Shown here in pieces: positions 22,587 to 34,095 of a DNA stretch of 64,000 nucleotides. The translations under genes and the position numbers were made by a program. Location: assembly GCA_018340375.1 (NCBI GenBank), contig JAFFJZ010000050.1:1116001-1180000 (forward strand). The letters run 5' to 3'. The notes under the pieces were generated by a model. It did not search any database, was not told where the DNA came from, and saw nothing but the letters and a program-made list of their open reading frames with translations. Within the stretch, counting starts at the first letter, position 1; the number at the start of each line of letters is the position of its first letter. The stretch is from Gonatopus flavifemur. Its lineage: Eukaryota; Arthropoda; Insecta; Hymenoptera; Dryinidae.

Positions 22587-24171
22587 CGATGCAACCTTTC
22601 AGTTCCCACGCTCAACGCCTTTTGTTTCTGAAAAAAAACAAATGCGTTTGTCATTGCCAGCAACTGGGTGGATATGTGATCGGTAGGGGGTTTCTGACAG
22701 AGCAGCAGCAGCCATAGCTTCAAGCGTGCTGGAAGATGTGGGATTAGTCACTAATGAAAATTCATCTATGATTATTGATCGAAGCAAGATTAGACGTGAG
22801 AAAGAAAAATGCAGAGCTAGTTTAGTTGGAGCGCAGCTTATTGAGCGACAAGCAGAGGGTCCTCAGTGTTTGTACTTTGACGGCAGATCAGATAACACAC
22901 TGTACTTAGAAGAAAGAAACGGTAAACGCTACCAAACAGAGGAAAAAGAACAACATATTTCTGTTATTGAGGAACCTGGCTCAAAATATGTTTGCCATTT
23001 AGTACCAGATTCAAAGACCGGGAAGGATACAGCCCTCAGCATTGTGAGGTACTTCGAAGACAATGCTATAGATACATCTGGTATCGCAGTTATCGGTTGC
23101 GATGGTACAGCAACAAATACTGGCTGGAAAAATGGAGCCATTAAACATGTTGAGATGAAATTACAAAAACCCTTACAATGGGTTATCTGCCTCATGCACT
23201 TTAACGAATTGCCTCTGCGGCATCTCATCGAAGATCTTGATGAGGGAACAAGTGGTCCTCATTCATTCACAGGTGCTATCTGCGTACAACTTGCAGAATG
23301 TGAGTCGTTGCCTGTGGTTGATTTTCAGCCGATCAGCTGCGTTCTGCCAGAGATTGATTCCAAAATCCTCAGTAAAGATCAAAGATATTTACACGAGATT
23401 GCTCTCAGCATTGATTCAGGATCCTGTTCAACAGATCTAGCCAACCGTGACCCGGGACCAATAGCACATGCTCGTTGGTTGACCACAGCTAACAGAATTC
23501 TTAGGCTATATATTTCCACTGCAAACCCGTCAGAAACCCTGCAGCTTATAGTGACATACATATTACACATATACGCACCACTGTGGTTCCAAATTGAGAC
23601 AAAATCTTCTATTCTTGAAGGACCAAAACACATTTTTGATTGTATCAAGAGATGTCGAAAGTTACCTCCTAAAGTAAGGAATATTGTACATAAAGTCATT
23701 CAGACAAACGGCTTCTTCGCCCATCCAGAAAATGTTCTGCTGTCTATGGTAATAGATAACGATGAGCGCATCAGAGAACTAGGTCTAAGGCGAGTCCTCG
23801 AAACAAAAGGAAAACCTGTGACAAAAAAAGCTTTTGTAAGGACTTTTAAAGTACCTGAATTCAATTTTGAAGCGCAAGAGTACTTTGACATCATCAATTG
23901 GTCTAAGGTTACACTCACCTGTCCCCCACTCTTGTCTTCTCTTTCCGCACAGCAAATTTCGATGCTAATTAAGGACAAACAGAAACCAACACTAGAAATA
24001 GACCTGAAAAAAGTCCCTTGTCACACTCAGGCAGTAGAACGGTATGTAAAACTGGTAACAAGAGCCAGTAAAGAAGTATATGGACATGACAGGAGAGATG
24101 GCTACATTCGAGCAACTCTCAACTCTCAAGCAGAAATGCCACAATTCGAAACAAAATCTGACTTCAAATAG
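22587..24171 (+). pseudogene. hAT-like element ORF2, putative transposase (copy 1)
   Basis: In the same frame as ORF1, running to TAA/TAG-type stop at 24169-24171, with one internal TAG at 22684-22686 where copy 2 has a tyrosine codon. The long open part from 22687 has its first ATG at 22726. Recognisable blocks are YFDGRSDNTLY, VIGCDGTATNTG, CLMHFNELPLRHL, WLTTANRILRLYIS and TQAVERYVKLVTRAS. The acidic GCDGT followed by a C..H/N block and a late AVER block have the order of hAT transposase landmarks, so an RNase H-like catalytic domain is plausible. It belongs to a large arthropod family usually left unannotated. One nonsense mutation makes this copy probably inactive. Confidence 0.65.
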
Positions 24172-24329
24172 AGTCCATGCCCACATTTGGTTGGTTGGTT
24201 GGGTAGGGCGTGGGTGGAACTCGCGGTGCAGCCACCTTCTCGTGGTGAGTTCTGAGTCGTGACGAGTGTGACGGGCGGAGAGCTGCATATATTGCATACT
24301 GTAATAAAACATGGATATAACCCCTCCCC

Positions 24330-24499
24330 CAGGCGCGAATTCAAAGGGGGGGCGGTAGGGGCAATTACCCCTCCTAAGCCAACCAAATATGTTCCGGCAA
24401 TGGGGAGTTTTTGTATTCCTACGATCTTTATTTTTTTTAAAGTTCAAATAAGTACTTTTCGCCCCCCCACCCCAAGACAGATCTCTGGATCCGCCCCTG
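24330..24499. mobile_element. hAT-type MITE nested in hAT-like copy 1
   Basis: The ends are CAGGCGCGAATTCA and TGGATCCGCCCCTG, flanked by 8-bp direct repeats CCCTCCCC (24322-24329 and 24500-24507). 170 bp, C/G-rich subtermini, no coding. It is also present in copy 2 at 53551-53721, so it was inserted before the two copies separated. Confidence 0.75.
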
Positions 24500-24955
24500 C
24501 CCTCCCCTCCTTTCTACCCCCTTTGCCGTTATTTGGAAGGAGGATTCAATTGAAGTAATGATATTATTCTATACAGTGGGAATTATTGCGATATAACGGG
24601 ACGGTGTCGACAGAGTTATTTAGGGCGATTTGAGGGAAAAATGGACTTTCTGATTCGCTTCAAGCTTCATCAAGGAGGGAAGGGGGTATATTTTTCTCCA
24701 ATAAAAACCTCAATATAATACCACAAACCAAAAATCAGCTTGATCGGACAATAATCGAGCGAACTCGAATATTTTGAAATATCCTTGAATTTTCGATGAA
24801 ATCCAAAGACTTTAAACGAAATGCGCGAGTTGAAGATCTTATCCGATTTCAAAATTTTTTTTTTCCTGAGTTCGTCTTGAAGAGTAGCAACTTTTCCGCA
24901 CTATTACGATTCGATTCAGAGACTTTTTTGTTTTTCACTCCACCCTACTATAGAT

Positions 24956-25287
24956 CCACTACTCTTCCTTTCATACTAGGGATTTTCTGATGGAGGAATA
25001 TAGTGACTTCCAATGGAATTTGGTGTGAAAAATTGTCAATTTGATCAGGTTTCTATTGTTATACCACAGTAAATTTCACTATATCATAGTGAATATCATT
25101 GGGGACCCAGTATGTTCTCCATTCCTAAGATCCCATAGTAAATTCAACTCTAAATTTCTCCCAGGGGGTTACTTTCAAATCGCCATCATAGCCATTTGTA
25201 TCGTTCTTGAAAATATTTGCTCAATTATAGTAACAATACCAATATCTCTGTGCTTTAGGTAGCCAGAACAACTAAAATGTACTTTTG
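24956..25287. other. No gene recognised
   Basis: AT-rich flank of the hAT-like element. No supported frame or repeat pairing. Confidence 0.45.
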
Positions 25288-25497
25288 TACACGGAGAGAA
25301 ATGGATTCTAAAAGGTATGAGAGATATTATAAAGACTCCAATATTTTGTACCCAGTATGAAGGCTTCCGAAGTAGTTGATCACTTTTCCAGCTTTTTGAT
25401 CGGTTGAAAAGTGATCGGATCAAGATCCAAAGATCAGGATCAACTACTTTAGAAGCCTCCTATGAGGACAAGTATCTAGATTCTAAGCACGAGTGTA
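25288..25497. repeat. Imperfect hairpin with a CACGGAGAGAAA end
   Basis: The left end TACACGGAGAGAAATGG is canonical. The right end (TTCTAAGCACGAGTGTA) is degenerate. The inner arms GAAGGCTTCCGAAGTAGTTG and CAACTACTTTAGAAGCCTCC pair well. Probably an old member of the CACGGAGA group. Confidence 0.5.
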
Positions 25498-25608
25498 CAT
25501 TTATTATAAAGATGTTTTTTTCGAGGTTGAAAATGTATCTGTCAAGAAAAAGTTAGTTCCTATTATAATATGAGATTTTTACAACTACTACCCTGAGATG
25601 CACATAGT

Positions 25609-25926
25609 TACACTGAAAAAAAGGTATGGCTCTCACAGCTCTACTATTCATGTGCAGTGATGTCAGCATTTGGTCGACCGAGTCGATTTTCCCTCTCCAT
25701 CACATCTGTCTGTATAGAAATTCCACACACACAATCAAACCTCCGATAAAAGAAATTTGATTGTATACAGCGTGATGGAGGGGGAAAATCGACTCGGTCG
25801 ACCAAATGCTGGCATCACTGTTCATGTGTTCTTGCTGTCAGGAGCTATAATGGCATCCTTATACCTCCTGACAGCAAGAACACATAAATAGTAGAGCTGT
25901 GAGAGCCATACCTTTTTTTCAGTGTA
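25609..25926. mobile_element. Hairpin MITE with TACACTGAAAAA ends
   Basis: The arms from TACACTGAAAAAAAGG (25609) and its complement ending at 25926 pair over about 45 bp. Pairing then resumes at TTCTTGCTGTCAGGAG after an inserted hAT-type MITE. Ends resemble the CACGGAGA group in starting TACAC. Confidence 0.7.
25655..25820. mobile_element. hAT-type MITE nested in a hairpin MITE
   Basis: 166 bp with ends CAGTGATGTCAGCATTTG and the complement, flanked by perfect 8-bp repeats TTCATGTG (25647-25654 and 25821-25828). The arms include GGTCGACCGAGTCGATTTTC. The target lies in one arm of the 25609-25926 hairpin, so the order of insertion is clear. Confidence 0.85.
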
Positions 25927-26148
25927 GGAAACAATATTACAAAGAAGAAAAAATTATTTCCAGAGACGTGAACACAGGCCCGTTGCGTCGTCGTCGGTCA
26001 CCTTGACTGATTAGCTACCGAGGTTCGCTCAAGCAGAGTTGAAGTATCCCATGTGGGAAAAATGTTCAAAAGTGTATACAACAGTACACAAATTGTATAC
26101 CACCCAAGTAGCACCAGAATATATTATGAACGGATGAAACAATTCAAT

Positions 26149-26401
26149 GGATTTCAAATGCAATAGTGAATCGTGATGAACCGAACACATAACTGCTACT
26201 GATGATGAGCAGAGACTCGGTGTTCTCGTTTGTTTATGTTTGAGGTTTTCGTCACAATGGAATCAACTCTAATCTCCATTGGAATCAGTCACAATCTTCG
26301 GAGGAGAGCAAAGAAGAAGAATCCATAAATGAATGGAAACATCGAATCTCTGCTTATCATGTATTCAGTTTATTACGATTCGCTATTGCATTTGAAATCC
26401 T
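26149..26401. repeat. Hairpin inverted repeat
   Basis: GGATTTCAAATGCAATAG at 26149 pairs with CTATTGCATTTGAAATCC ending at 26401. Pairing extends imperfectly to GATTCGC/GTGAATC words inside. Likely a short MITE. Confidence 0.65.
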
Positions 26402-27070
26402 TTAAATCATTCCATTTGATTCAATCAGGGTGATGAATGAGTATCGACTCCCAAAAATTATTGAAGGGTTGCTTGGAGCATTGAAAGTATTGACCATACC
26501 ACATAACGTTGATTGAGATGCGCATTCGAACCGGCACAAAAATTCTTTAGGCTCCCAGATCATCCACCGAAGGACTAGGGTAATCACTAATCTTCGTCTC
26601 TCTATTGGAATCATCACGCCTATCCACGCACTCACGCTCTCGGTAGCCCTAGTTCACCTCGCGGTCATCAATGACTTTGACGGTCCATATAACTTGCACC
26701 CCAATGGGCGGAAGGGGGTCCATGACCAGTGTTTCGTGGAGGGTTTGAAACCAGCTTTCAAATGCCATGGTAGAAAAATGGGGGTCCGGTTTAAAAAAAC
26801 CATCTTGAAAACCACATCCAAATGACCTTCAAAATGACCTCTGAGGAATTTTTTCAAGGTCAGCACCATACTTCCCCCCTGAAACCCTAAACTCTTTATT
26901 CGTAACATTTTTTTCCATTTCTACTAGTCTCGGAGATATTTGACTATATCACTTCAGGGTAGATAGCGAATCTTTTTCCTCGAATCCCAGGACAATTCCA
27001 GGATTTCCAGGACAAAAATGTGAATTTTTCAGGACTTTTATGATAAAAAAACTTTATGAAGATTATTCAA
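26402..27070. other. No gene recognised
   Basis: The minus-strand frames at 26402-26635 and 26654-26908 have no recognisable features. No repeat pairing seen. Confidence 0.45.
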
Positions 27071-27239
27071 TACACTCACAGAAAGGATTTCTTGAAATCA
27101 GAAAATTTTTCTTGTCGCTGGGACGACACTCATTTTTTTCTTGATTCAAGTAAAATTTTCTAGGCTCAAGAAAAAAATGAGTTTTGTCCAAGCGACAAGA
27201 AAAATGTTCTCATTCCAAGAAATCCTTTCTGTGAGTGTA
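27071..27239. mobile_element. Hairpin MITE with TACACTCACAGAAAGG ends
   Basis: 169 bp. The arms TACACTCACAGAAAGGAT and the complement ending at 27239 pair almost throughout. TACAC at both ends recalls the CACGGAGA group. No coding. Confidence 0.7.
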
Positions 27240-27589
27240 AATAATGAAATTATGTATGTCCTGATGTATCGACATTTGCTCCAACTCGTTCAGCACATAT
27301 TCATTGGGCTTCTGAGAGGAAATAAACATATCTAACCCTCAGTTACCCACGGGGGTCTAAAGGGCACAAAAGGTTTTAAAAAATCTGATGTTCCGTTTAT
27401 TAAGGTGAAGAGGGATGATTTGAAACTCAAACAGGGATGAAGTTCAAGAACTATAGTATTTCTTTGATAATGGAAAAAGCTCCATTTAGTAAATCGCAAC
27501 GCACAACGAGAGATTAACGAAAACATACAAAAATACGTGGGGTAACTGAGGGCTAAAAATAGACAGGTACACTGCAAAAATCACATCAT

Positions 27590-28456
27590 CAGTTACTGGG
27601 AAATGTTAAGGAATTAAGGATGTGGAGGTTCCGCATAGGTGTTCGGTATCATAATAATTATGATTTTCCGCGAGGAAGCCGTTTTTCATACATCCTTTCT
27701 TCTTAAATCCTAATTTGATGCCCGTGTAAATTCATTCCATTGTCATCGTCGCTTTTTCCGACTTCAAAGTTTTGAGAAATGTCAAAAAATTCCGACTAAG
27801 GACGTTCCCCGGGTGTGGAGAATACGAAAAACTGTACTGTCCCTCGAAATCTATCGTTTTTCCGCATATCTACTTCTCAAATACTATACCTATCCGATTA
27901 CCGCGTGAATTGAAGCTACTGTGATCACTTTTCCTTCACAGTATAATCTATTGGGAGATGTCGGAAAATGGAGGATAAGAAGGTTCTACGTGTATGCAAT
28001 ATCATAAAAAACTATGATTTTCCACGAACACATCATTGCTGCTCCTGGAAATTCAATTCAATCACCGCGTGAATTAATTCTATTGTTATCAATTCTTCGT
28101 CAGGCTTCAAACTCCCCAGGAATGTGACAAAATTTGGACTCAGAACGTTCCATAGGTATTCAAACCTCGAAAAACTGAGATTGCCGTTGATATTTTTCGT
28201 TTTCACGCATATCTATTCCTCAAATCCCAATCAGACCACCACGAAAATTGATACTGCAGCTACTACTTCTCCTCTAGACTTCCAGAAAATGTCGAAAAAT
28301 TCAGACTCAACAGGTTCCACGGGTATACAAAATTTGAACAACTTTAATATTGTCGTCGGGATTCCATCGTTTTTACGGATATGTCCATCACCCTCACATT
28401 TCAAATTTGGCGTAAATAGATGCCAACGCTATCACTTCTTCCATATACTATAAATT
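27590..28456 (+). repeat. Degenerate tandem array, about 170-bp unit
   Basis: A block resembling AATGTCAAAAAATTCCGAC, then GTTCC, then GGTAT with a following ATTTTCC recurs near 27602, 27776, 27956, 28123 and 28283. The unit reappears near 31605, on the far side of the element inserted at 28457-31597. Divergent and old. Confidence 0.55.
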
Positions 28457-28559
28457 CCTGGGAAAACAAATTCCATATATGGGCCCATATGTGGATTCAT
28501 ATATGCATTCATATATGAGCATATATGGATTTTGGTTATATATGCTCATATATGGTCAT

Positions 28560-31035
28560 GGAATGCGGTAGTAGGACAAGGAAAAGAGGACAACATTATA
28601 GGAGATTTCGCGTTAGGGAGGAGGAACGATAGAGGACAACGTTTAGTCGAATTTTGTGAAAATCATAAGATGGTTATCACAAACACTTTATTCGAAAATC
28701 ATCCAAGAAGAATCTACACTTGGAAAATGCCAGGAGATACAGCAAGATACCAAATTGATTACATATTAGTGAAACAAAGATTTAGAAACCAAGTGAAAAA
28801 CTGTAAAACTTATCCCGGTGCAGATATAGATAGTGATCATAATATGTTGATGATGAAATGTTCTCTGAAATTCAAATCTCTGAAGAAGAAAAGGAAAATG
28901 CAGAAAAGATGGAATTTGAAGAACCTCAAGCAGAAACAAACACATGAGGCATTCGAGAAAATGTTGGATGAAAAATTGGGAGACCAAAAAGAGAGACCAA
29001 AAAGAGAGACCAAAAAGAGAAGACTTGGGAATAGAGAGGAGATGGACAAAGATGAAGGGGAATATAAGAGAATGTGCGGATAAGATTTTGAAGAATGATG
29101 GAGTAGAACCTAAAAACCCATGGATAACGGGAGAAATTTTAGAATTGACAAAAGAAAGAAGAAAATACAAGAATAATGATAGCCAAGAAGGCCAGCAACG
29201 ATACAAGTCATTGAGAAATAAAATAATAAGAGAATCAAGGAAAGCAAAAGAACAGTGGTTAGAAGAGAAATGTCAGGAAATAGGAATAAGATTGCATTTA
29301 GGAAAAATAGATGAAGCATATAGGATTATTAAAAGATTTTTCGGACAAATGAAATCTAGAAGCAATAAGATTAGAAACTCTCTAGGACGACAATTGATAA
29401 AAACGAAAGAGAAAATAGAACAGTGGATCAATCATTTGGAAGACTTGTATAGAGGAAACGATGATATAGCACTTTTAGAGAAGGAGGAGGATGTAGATGA
29501 GGAAGAATTGGGAGATTCGATATTGAGATCAGAATTCGACAAGGCTTTGAAAGAATTGAAGAATAATAAAGCGCCAGGCATAGATGGCATAAGTGCGGAC
29601 CTTATAAAAGCCTCCAGTGAAGGAACTCGCGACGCACTGTTTGAATTGATTGGAGATATGTACGAAAAAGGAGAAGTACCGGAAGATTTCCAAAAGAATA
29701 AAATTGTCGCTATCCCGAAAAAACAAGGGGCAGACAAATGCGAGAACTACAGAACGATCAGTTCAACTTAACATGCTTCAAAAATACTGACCAAAATTAT
29801 ATACAGGAGGATGGAAAATAAAATAGAGAGTAGATTGGCAGAAGATCAGTTTGGTTTTAGAAAAAATAGGGGAACGCGAGAAGCAATCTTAGCACTCAGG
29901 GCAGTAATAGAGAAAAGGATAGCGCTGAAGAAATCTGTGTACATAGGTTTTGTAGATATACAAAAGGCTTTCGATAATGTGGACTGGGAGAAGATGTTTG
30001 TGATCCTGAAGAAGGTGGGAATAAATTATAAAGATAGAAGAATAATATACGAATTATATAAGAATCAAAGTGCAATAATAGACATAGAGGGTCAGGAAGG
30101 GGGAGCACAAATAAGAAGAGGGGTGAGACAAGGATGCTCATTATCGCCACTGATTTTCAATTTATATATAGAAGAAGCAATGAACGAAGTGAAGGAGGAA
30201 ATTCAATCGAAATTACAGATTCAGGGAGAAAATATAAGTATGTTGAGATTCGCGGATGACATAGCTATATTGGCCACGAGTAGTACTGAGTTAGAAAATA
30301 TTCTTAACACTATGAAAACAATATTATTGGAAAACTATTGTATGAATATAAATAAAGACAAAACAAAATTCATGATGTGTACAGCAGCGAAAACAGCTAG
30401 AAGAACGAAAATCAAAATAGATACCGAGACAATTGAACAGGTGAAAGAATTCAAATATCTAGGAAGCATAATTACAGAGAACGACAAAAGCGAAAGAGAT
30501 ATAAGAGCAAGAATAGCACAAGGGAAACAGGCTTTCTACCAAAAGAGACAGTTATTATGCTCAAAAAATATAAGCTTGGAAGTAAGGAAGAAATTCTTGA
30601 AAAGTTACGTTTGGAGCACAGCATTATATGGTTGCGAAACTTGGACAATGGGGAAAACTGATCAACGAAGACTTGAAGCTTTTGAAATGTGGTGTTATAG
30701 GAGGATGCTCAGAATAAAATGGATAGACAAAGTCAAAAATGAAGAAGTACTCGAGCAGATGAATGAAGAAAGAAATCTTTTGAAACACATCGTGAAAAGG
30801 AGAAGCAATCTTATAGGACACACATTACGGCATGAGAGTTTATTGAAAACAATATTGGAAGGGAAAATGAATGGTAAAACTGGTAAAGGTAGACCTAGAG
30901 CAAGTTATATGAAGCAAATCGTACAAGACAAGGGATGTAGTAGATATGTAGAAATTAAACGTTTGGCGGATAATAGACAGGGGTGGAGGGTTTCATCAAA
31001 CCAGTCGTAAGACTGATTACTTCATGATGATGATG
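28560..31035 (+). mobile_element. 5'-truncated non-LTR retrotransposon (LINE)
   Basis: Flanked by a 12-bp direct repeat ATATATGGTCAT (28548-28559 and 31036-31047), the expected target duplication. The 5' end is cut within the endonuclease domain, as usual for incomplete target-primed reverse transcription. The 3' end runs into an ATGATGATG tail, as in RTE-like LINEs. The clade is not certain from sequence alone. Confidence 0.85.
28562..31010 (+). pseudogene. LINE ORF2: endonuclease remnant and reverse transcriptase
   Basis: The C-terminal part of an AP-type endonuclease (GDFALGRRNDRG, YQIDYILV, GADIDSDHN) lies at 28562-28850. A basic linker follows, then the reverse transcriptase: NNKAPGIDGI, FGFRKNRGTREAI, FVDIQKAFDNVDW, GVRQGCSLSPLIFNLY and the FADD box at about 30249. 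A C-terminal region with LYGCETWT, CYRRMLRI and GRPRASY ends at the TAA/TAG stop at 31008-31010. Two lesions are visible: a +1 frameshift near 29000 within a thrice-repeated 13-bp unit, and an in-frame TAA at 29769-29771. It has no complete endonuclease and cannot be active. Confidence 0.88.
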
Positions 31036-31312
31036 ATATATGGTCATATATGAAAGTGAGGAATCTATCAACATTGATCTCACTTCTCTCTCCTTTGGTT
31101 TTTCATCACGTTCCATAAAAAATTGTGACATTTATATATGGATGTATATGATAATGTATGATTGAATATGATCACATATGGCCATGTACAGTCTCATTCA
31201 TACATGATCATATATGGCCAAAATTTATATATGCTCATATATGATCTTATATATGTTTATATATGTTCATATGTATTTCATATATGTTCATATATGATTC
31301 ATACATGATTCA

Positions 31313-31556
31313 TACACGGAAAAAAGAGAATGGAGAAATTCACCTTCTAGGATGACAACGCGTCGCTTCGAGTCTTGGAATGGAAATTTTTACAATTTAT
31401 TTTGTCGAATAACTCACATTATGAGACAAAAATAGATTTTTCTCTTATCATGTGAATTATTTGACAGTATATTTCGTAATAATTTCCATTTGAAGGTTCA
31501 AAGCGACGCGTTGTCATCCTACAATGTAAATTTCTCCATTCTCTTTTTTCCGTGTA
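31313..31556. mobile_element. MITE with CACGGAAAAAAGAG ends
   Basis: 244 bp. TACACGGAAAAAAGAGAATG at 31313 is mirrored to 31556. The arms then share GGATGACAACGCGTCGCTT. A member of the CACGGA-ended group, placed inside the CATATATG-rich element. Confidence 0.8.
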
Positions 31557-31949
31557 TACGCTCATACACAATCATATATGAATTATTTTTCCCTGGGTTA
31601 TCGGAAAAAGTTCAAAAATCCTGACTTAAGCGGCTCCATGAGTATGCAAACCACACTCAACTTCCTTTTTGTATCGTTCCGAATACTCAGTTATATGTCC
31701 AACTCATAGGAACTCATCAAAGGATGTATTTTTTCACCTTGACATCTATTCGAGTCGATTCAGCAATTCAAAATCTATAAGAATGTTCTGAATTGATTCA
31801 TTTTCTCTTATTCAACCGTCCAACGATCAACTTTAAATTTATCAAGACATTCAAGTACAGCCCGCTTCAAACCAATGCCACTCGTTCGCTAGCTTCAGCT
31901 TCATAGAAATATGCGTTTTATTCATCAACTAAATGATGAATTCAGTCCT

Positions 31950-33370
31950 AATGAATATTTCTCAGGCCGTACCCTGGTTGAGAAATTCTATAGGATCTGA
32001 TAGAAACCGATTCAAAATTAATCGGAACGAATAGGGTCAATCGGGAAGCCTCAAGTACCGATTCAAGATGAATAGGGTTCAATTGGAACTCGTTATCTAT
32101 AGGATTGAATCGAGGATTCACCTATTAAAAAATATGTGTTTTATTGGAATTATTAGGACTTGACGCGATCTATCGGTTTGTGTAAGAAATTTATGGTTGG
32201 AGCTTTGAAATTTTTTTCATCTCACGTCGCAGACAGTTTTCATCGGAAGTTTCTTCAACTTCGATCTATTGGAACTGAAGAGGACATTTTTTTAATTGAA
32301 CCGGTAATGGATTTGTATGGGAAATATCCAATTCAACTCTAGAATGTATGGATTTGATTTATTGATGAGTTTCAGTAAGATCATCCCAACATTTGAATTT
32401 ATTCGAATTAATGGGAATGTTTACATATCTGAATATTCAATAGGTTTGTATGATGAATATCCAATCCAGTTTTGAAATTTCTTCTATTTCATTGAAAAAA
32501 TTGGTTCTCATCGGAATTCTCGGTAATCTCGATCTATTGGAATTCATGGGAAAGGTAATGGAATTGGGGATTTTGTGGGTTTCTATAAGAAATATCCAAT
32601 CCATTTTCACAATGTATGGATGCTATAGATCGATTGGTTAGATAATTCCAATTTATCGGGAATAACAGAGAAGTTCCCAGATCCTAATATTCTCTAAGTT
32701 GCTATGGGAAATATCCAATTCAATTCTAGAATTTTTTTATTCCATTGGACAATCGGTTTTTATCGGAATTTCCTGTAATCTCGATCTATCTGAATGAATG
32801 TGAAAGTTGATAAAATCGAGAATTCATTGGGTTTCTATGGGGAATATCCAATTCGATTTTAGAAATATGTAGATTTTATTGATCTTTCAATAGGATCCAG
32901 TCGAGAGTCATAGAAGTCGATTCGATTCAATCGGATTGAATGGGGGTAATCGGAATGCCTGAACTGTCCATTGAAGATTAATGAGAATGAGTCAAAATCG
33001 ATCATCCGTGGAGTTGAATCTTGGATCAATTTGATTGGAAGTAATGGCACGTGGTATATTCTCTCAGTTTTTATAAGAAATATATGATGTAATTGGAGAA
33101 GGTTTTTTATTTTATGATCCAATCGGAGTGTTACAGTTTGTAGATTCGAATATTTAACATATGTGTATGGGAAATACGCAATTCGATTCTAGAGCATATG
33201 CATTTTATGGATCAGTTGATTTTGATTGGATTGTTTTGGAATCCAGATCTACTGGAAATAATATAAAAGTGCTTAAATATAAATTTCCAATCCGTTTGTG
33301 TATAAAATATTTAATTCAAATTGAGAATTTCTTCATTTGGCGAATTGGTTTTTCTTGGAATGTTTCATGA
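31950..33370 (+). repeat. Degenerate tandem repeats, about 130-bp unit
   Basis: GGGAAATATCCAATTCAA-like words recur near 32323, 32456, 32588, 32707 and 32841 and more loosely at 33068 and 33171, together with CTCGATCTAT and TCGGAATTTC blocks. A larger direct repeat links about 31980-32120 with about 32920-33020. Open frames here are shadows of the repeat. Confidence 0.55.
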
Positions 33371-33429
33371 TGTGCATTTACAGAGATGAATGGATATAGA
33401 GTTTTTCTCCAAAGTCCATGCCTCATTCA

Positions 33430-34095
33430 CAAAAACGTTATAAAGGATTAAATTGTTTATAAAAGAGAAATGGATGGCGAATTTCATAAAAATTGTTCGA
33501 TATTTGGATTCTCCAACCCAAAAAACATCAAGTTACAATGAAAAATCCAGCGAATACATGTTTTCCTACGAGCTTTAATGTTTGACCGTTAATCGACGGG
33601 TAATCGTGACATTTTGCCGTTGCGCGCTAATGACTAAATCGCTGTATTTTGGAAACTAATGGTCCAATCGACCTGTCACTCTCCAAAAAGTTTGTCCATA
33701 CACTAATGAACAATTTTGTCGCTTTGAGTTTTCCAAATCGAAAATTCCTTCGACCCTTTCTGAACGCAAAGCGTACAAAACTTGATTTTTACTTCGGATT
33801 GGAAATTTATTAATTTGTCATTGACTTTTATACATTTTTGGAACATTGTTGTCTTCAGAAAGGTCTCATGAATCAGAATCTACAAAATTCATCCCGATTC
33901 GTTGGAAAATGATCGAGTTAGGACGAGTTTAACATTGGAAAACATCAATTTCCCGTCTCAAAAAATAGGTAGTTTTTATTTTTTTTCTCGAAAACTATTG
34001 ATCCGAGAAAAAAATTGTTTGCAGGTACTTGTATTGATTCTTCAAGCCCTATCACCCCATATTGTTAGTTTTTCAAAATTCCAACTTTTTTTTCG
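33430..34095 (+). repeat. Dispersed repeat, copy 1
   Basis: The segment from about 33430 to 34090 is matched in the opposite orientation at about 58850-59450. Shared words include CAAAAAGTTTGTCCA/GGACAAACTTTTT, AAATTTATTAATTTGT and TTGGAAAACAT. The left end of the foldback at 34096 begins where homology stops. Confidence 0.6.

Larger units (their letters stand above)
21072..24947 (+). mobile_element. hAT-like two-ORF DNA transposon, copy 1
   Basis: A 3876-bp element. Its ends are TAGGGGGAGTGAAAAAC and GTTTTTCACTCCACCCTA, within terminal inverted repeats of about 350 bp (21072-about 21430 and about 24597-24947). It is flanked by perfect 8-bp direct repeats CTATAGAT (21064-21071 and 24948-24955). 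Inside are three 102-bp tandem units (21581-21886), two coding regions on the + strand and a nested hAT-type MITE (24330-24499). A second copy is at 48994-54169. Duplication length and the transposase layout suggest a very divergent hAT relative; that class is an inference. Confidence 0.85.
28457..31597. mobile_element. CATATATG-rich element with CCTGGGAAAA ends, host of a LINE
   Basis: The left end CCTGGGAAAACAAATTC and right end TTATTTTTCCCTGG are inverted. Both lead into arrays of CATATATG and ATATATGGTCAT words (28480-28560 and 31036-31312). The element interrupts the 170-bp tandem array. It has itself received a LINE (28560-31035) and a CACGGA-type MITE (31313-31556). Confidence 0.55.

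Noticed and set aside
21166..24852. Repeated KSDEIFNSRIS-type frames at the ends of the hAT-like copies
   Set aside because: They fall within the long terminal inverted repeats and recur in each arm; no sign of selection on protein.
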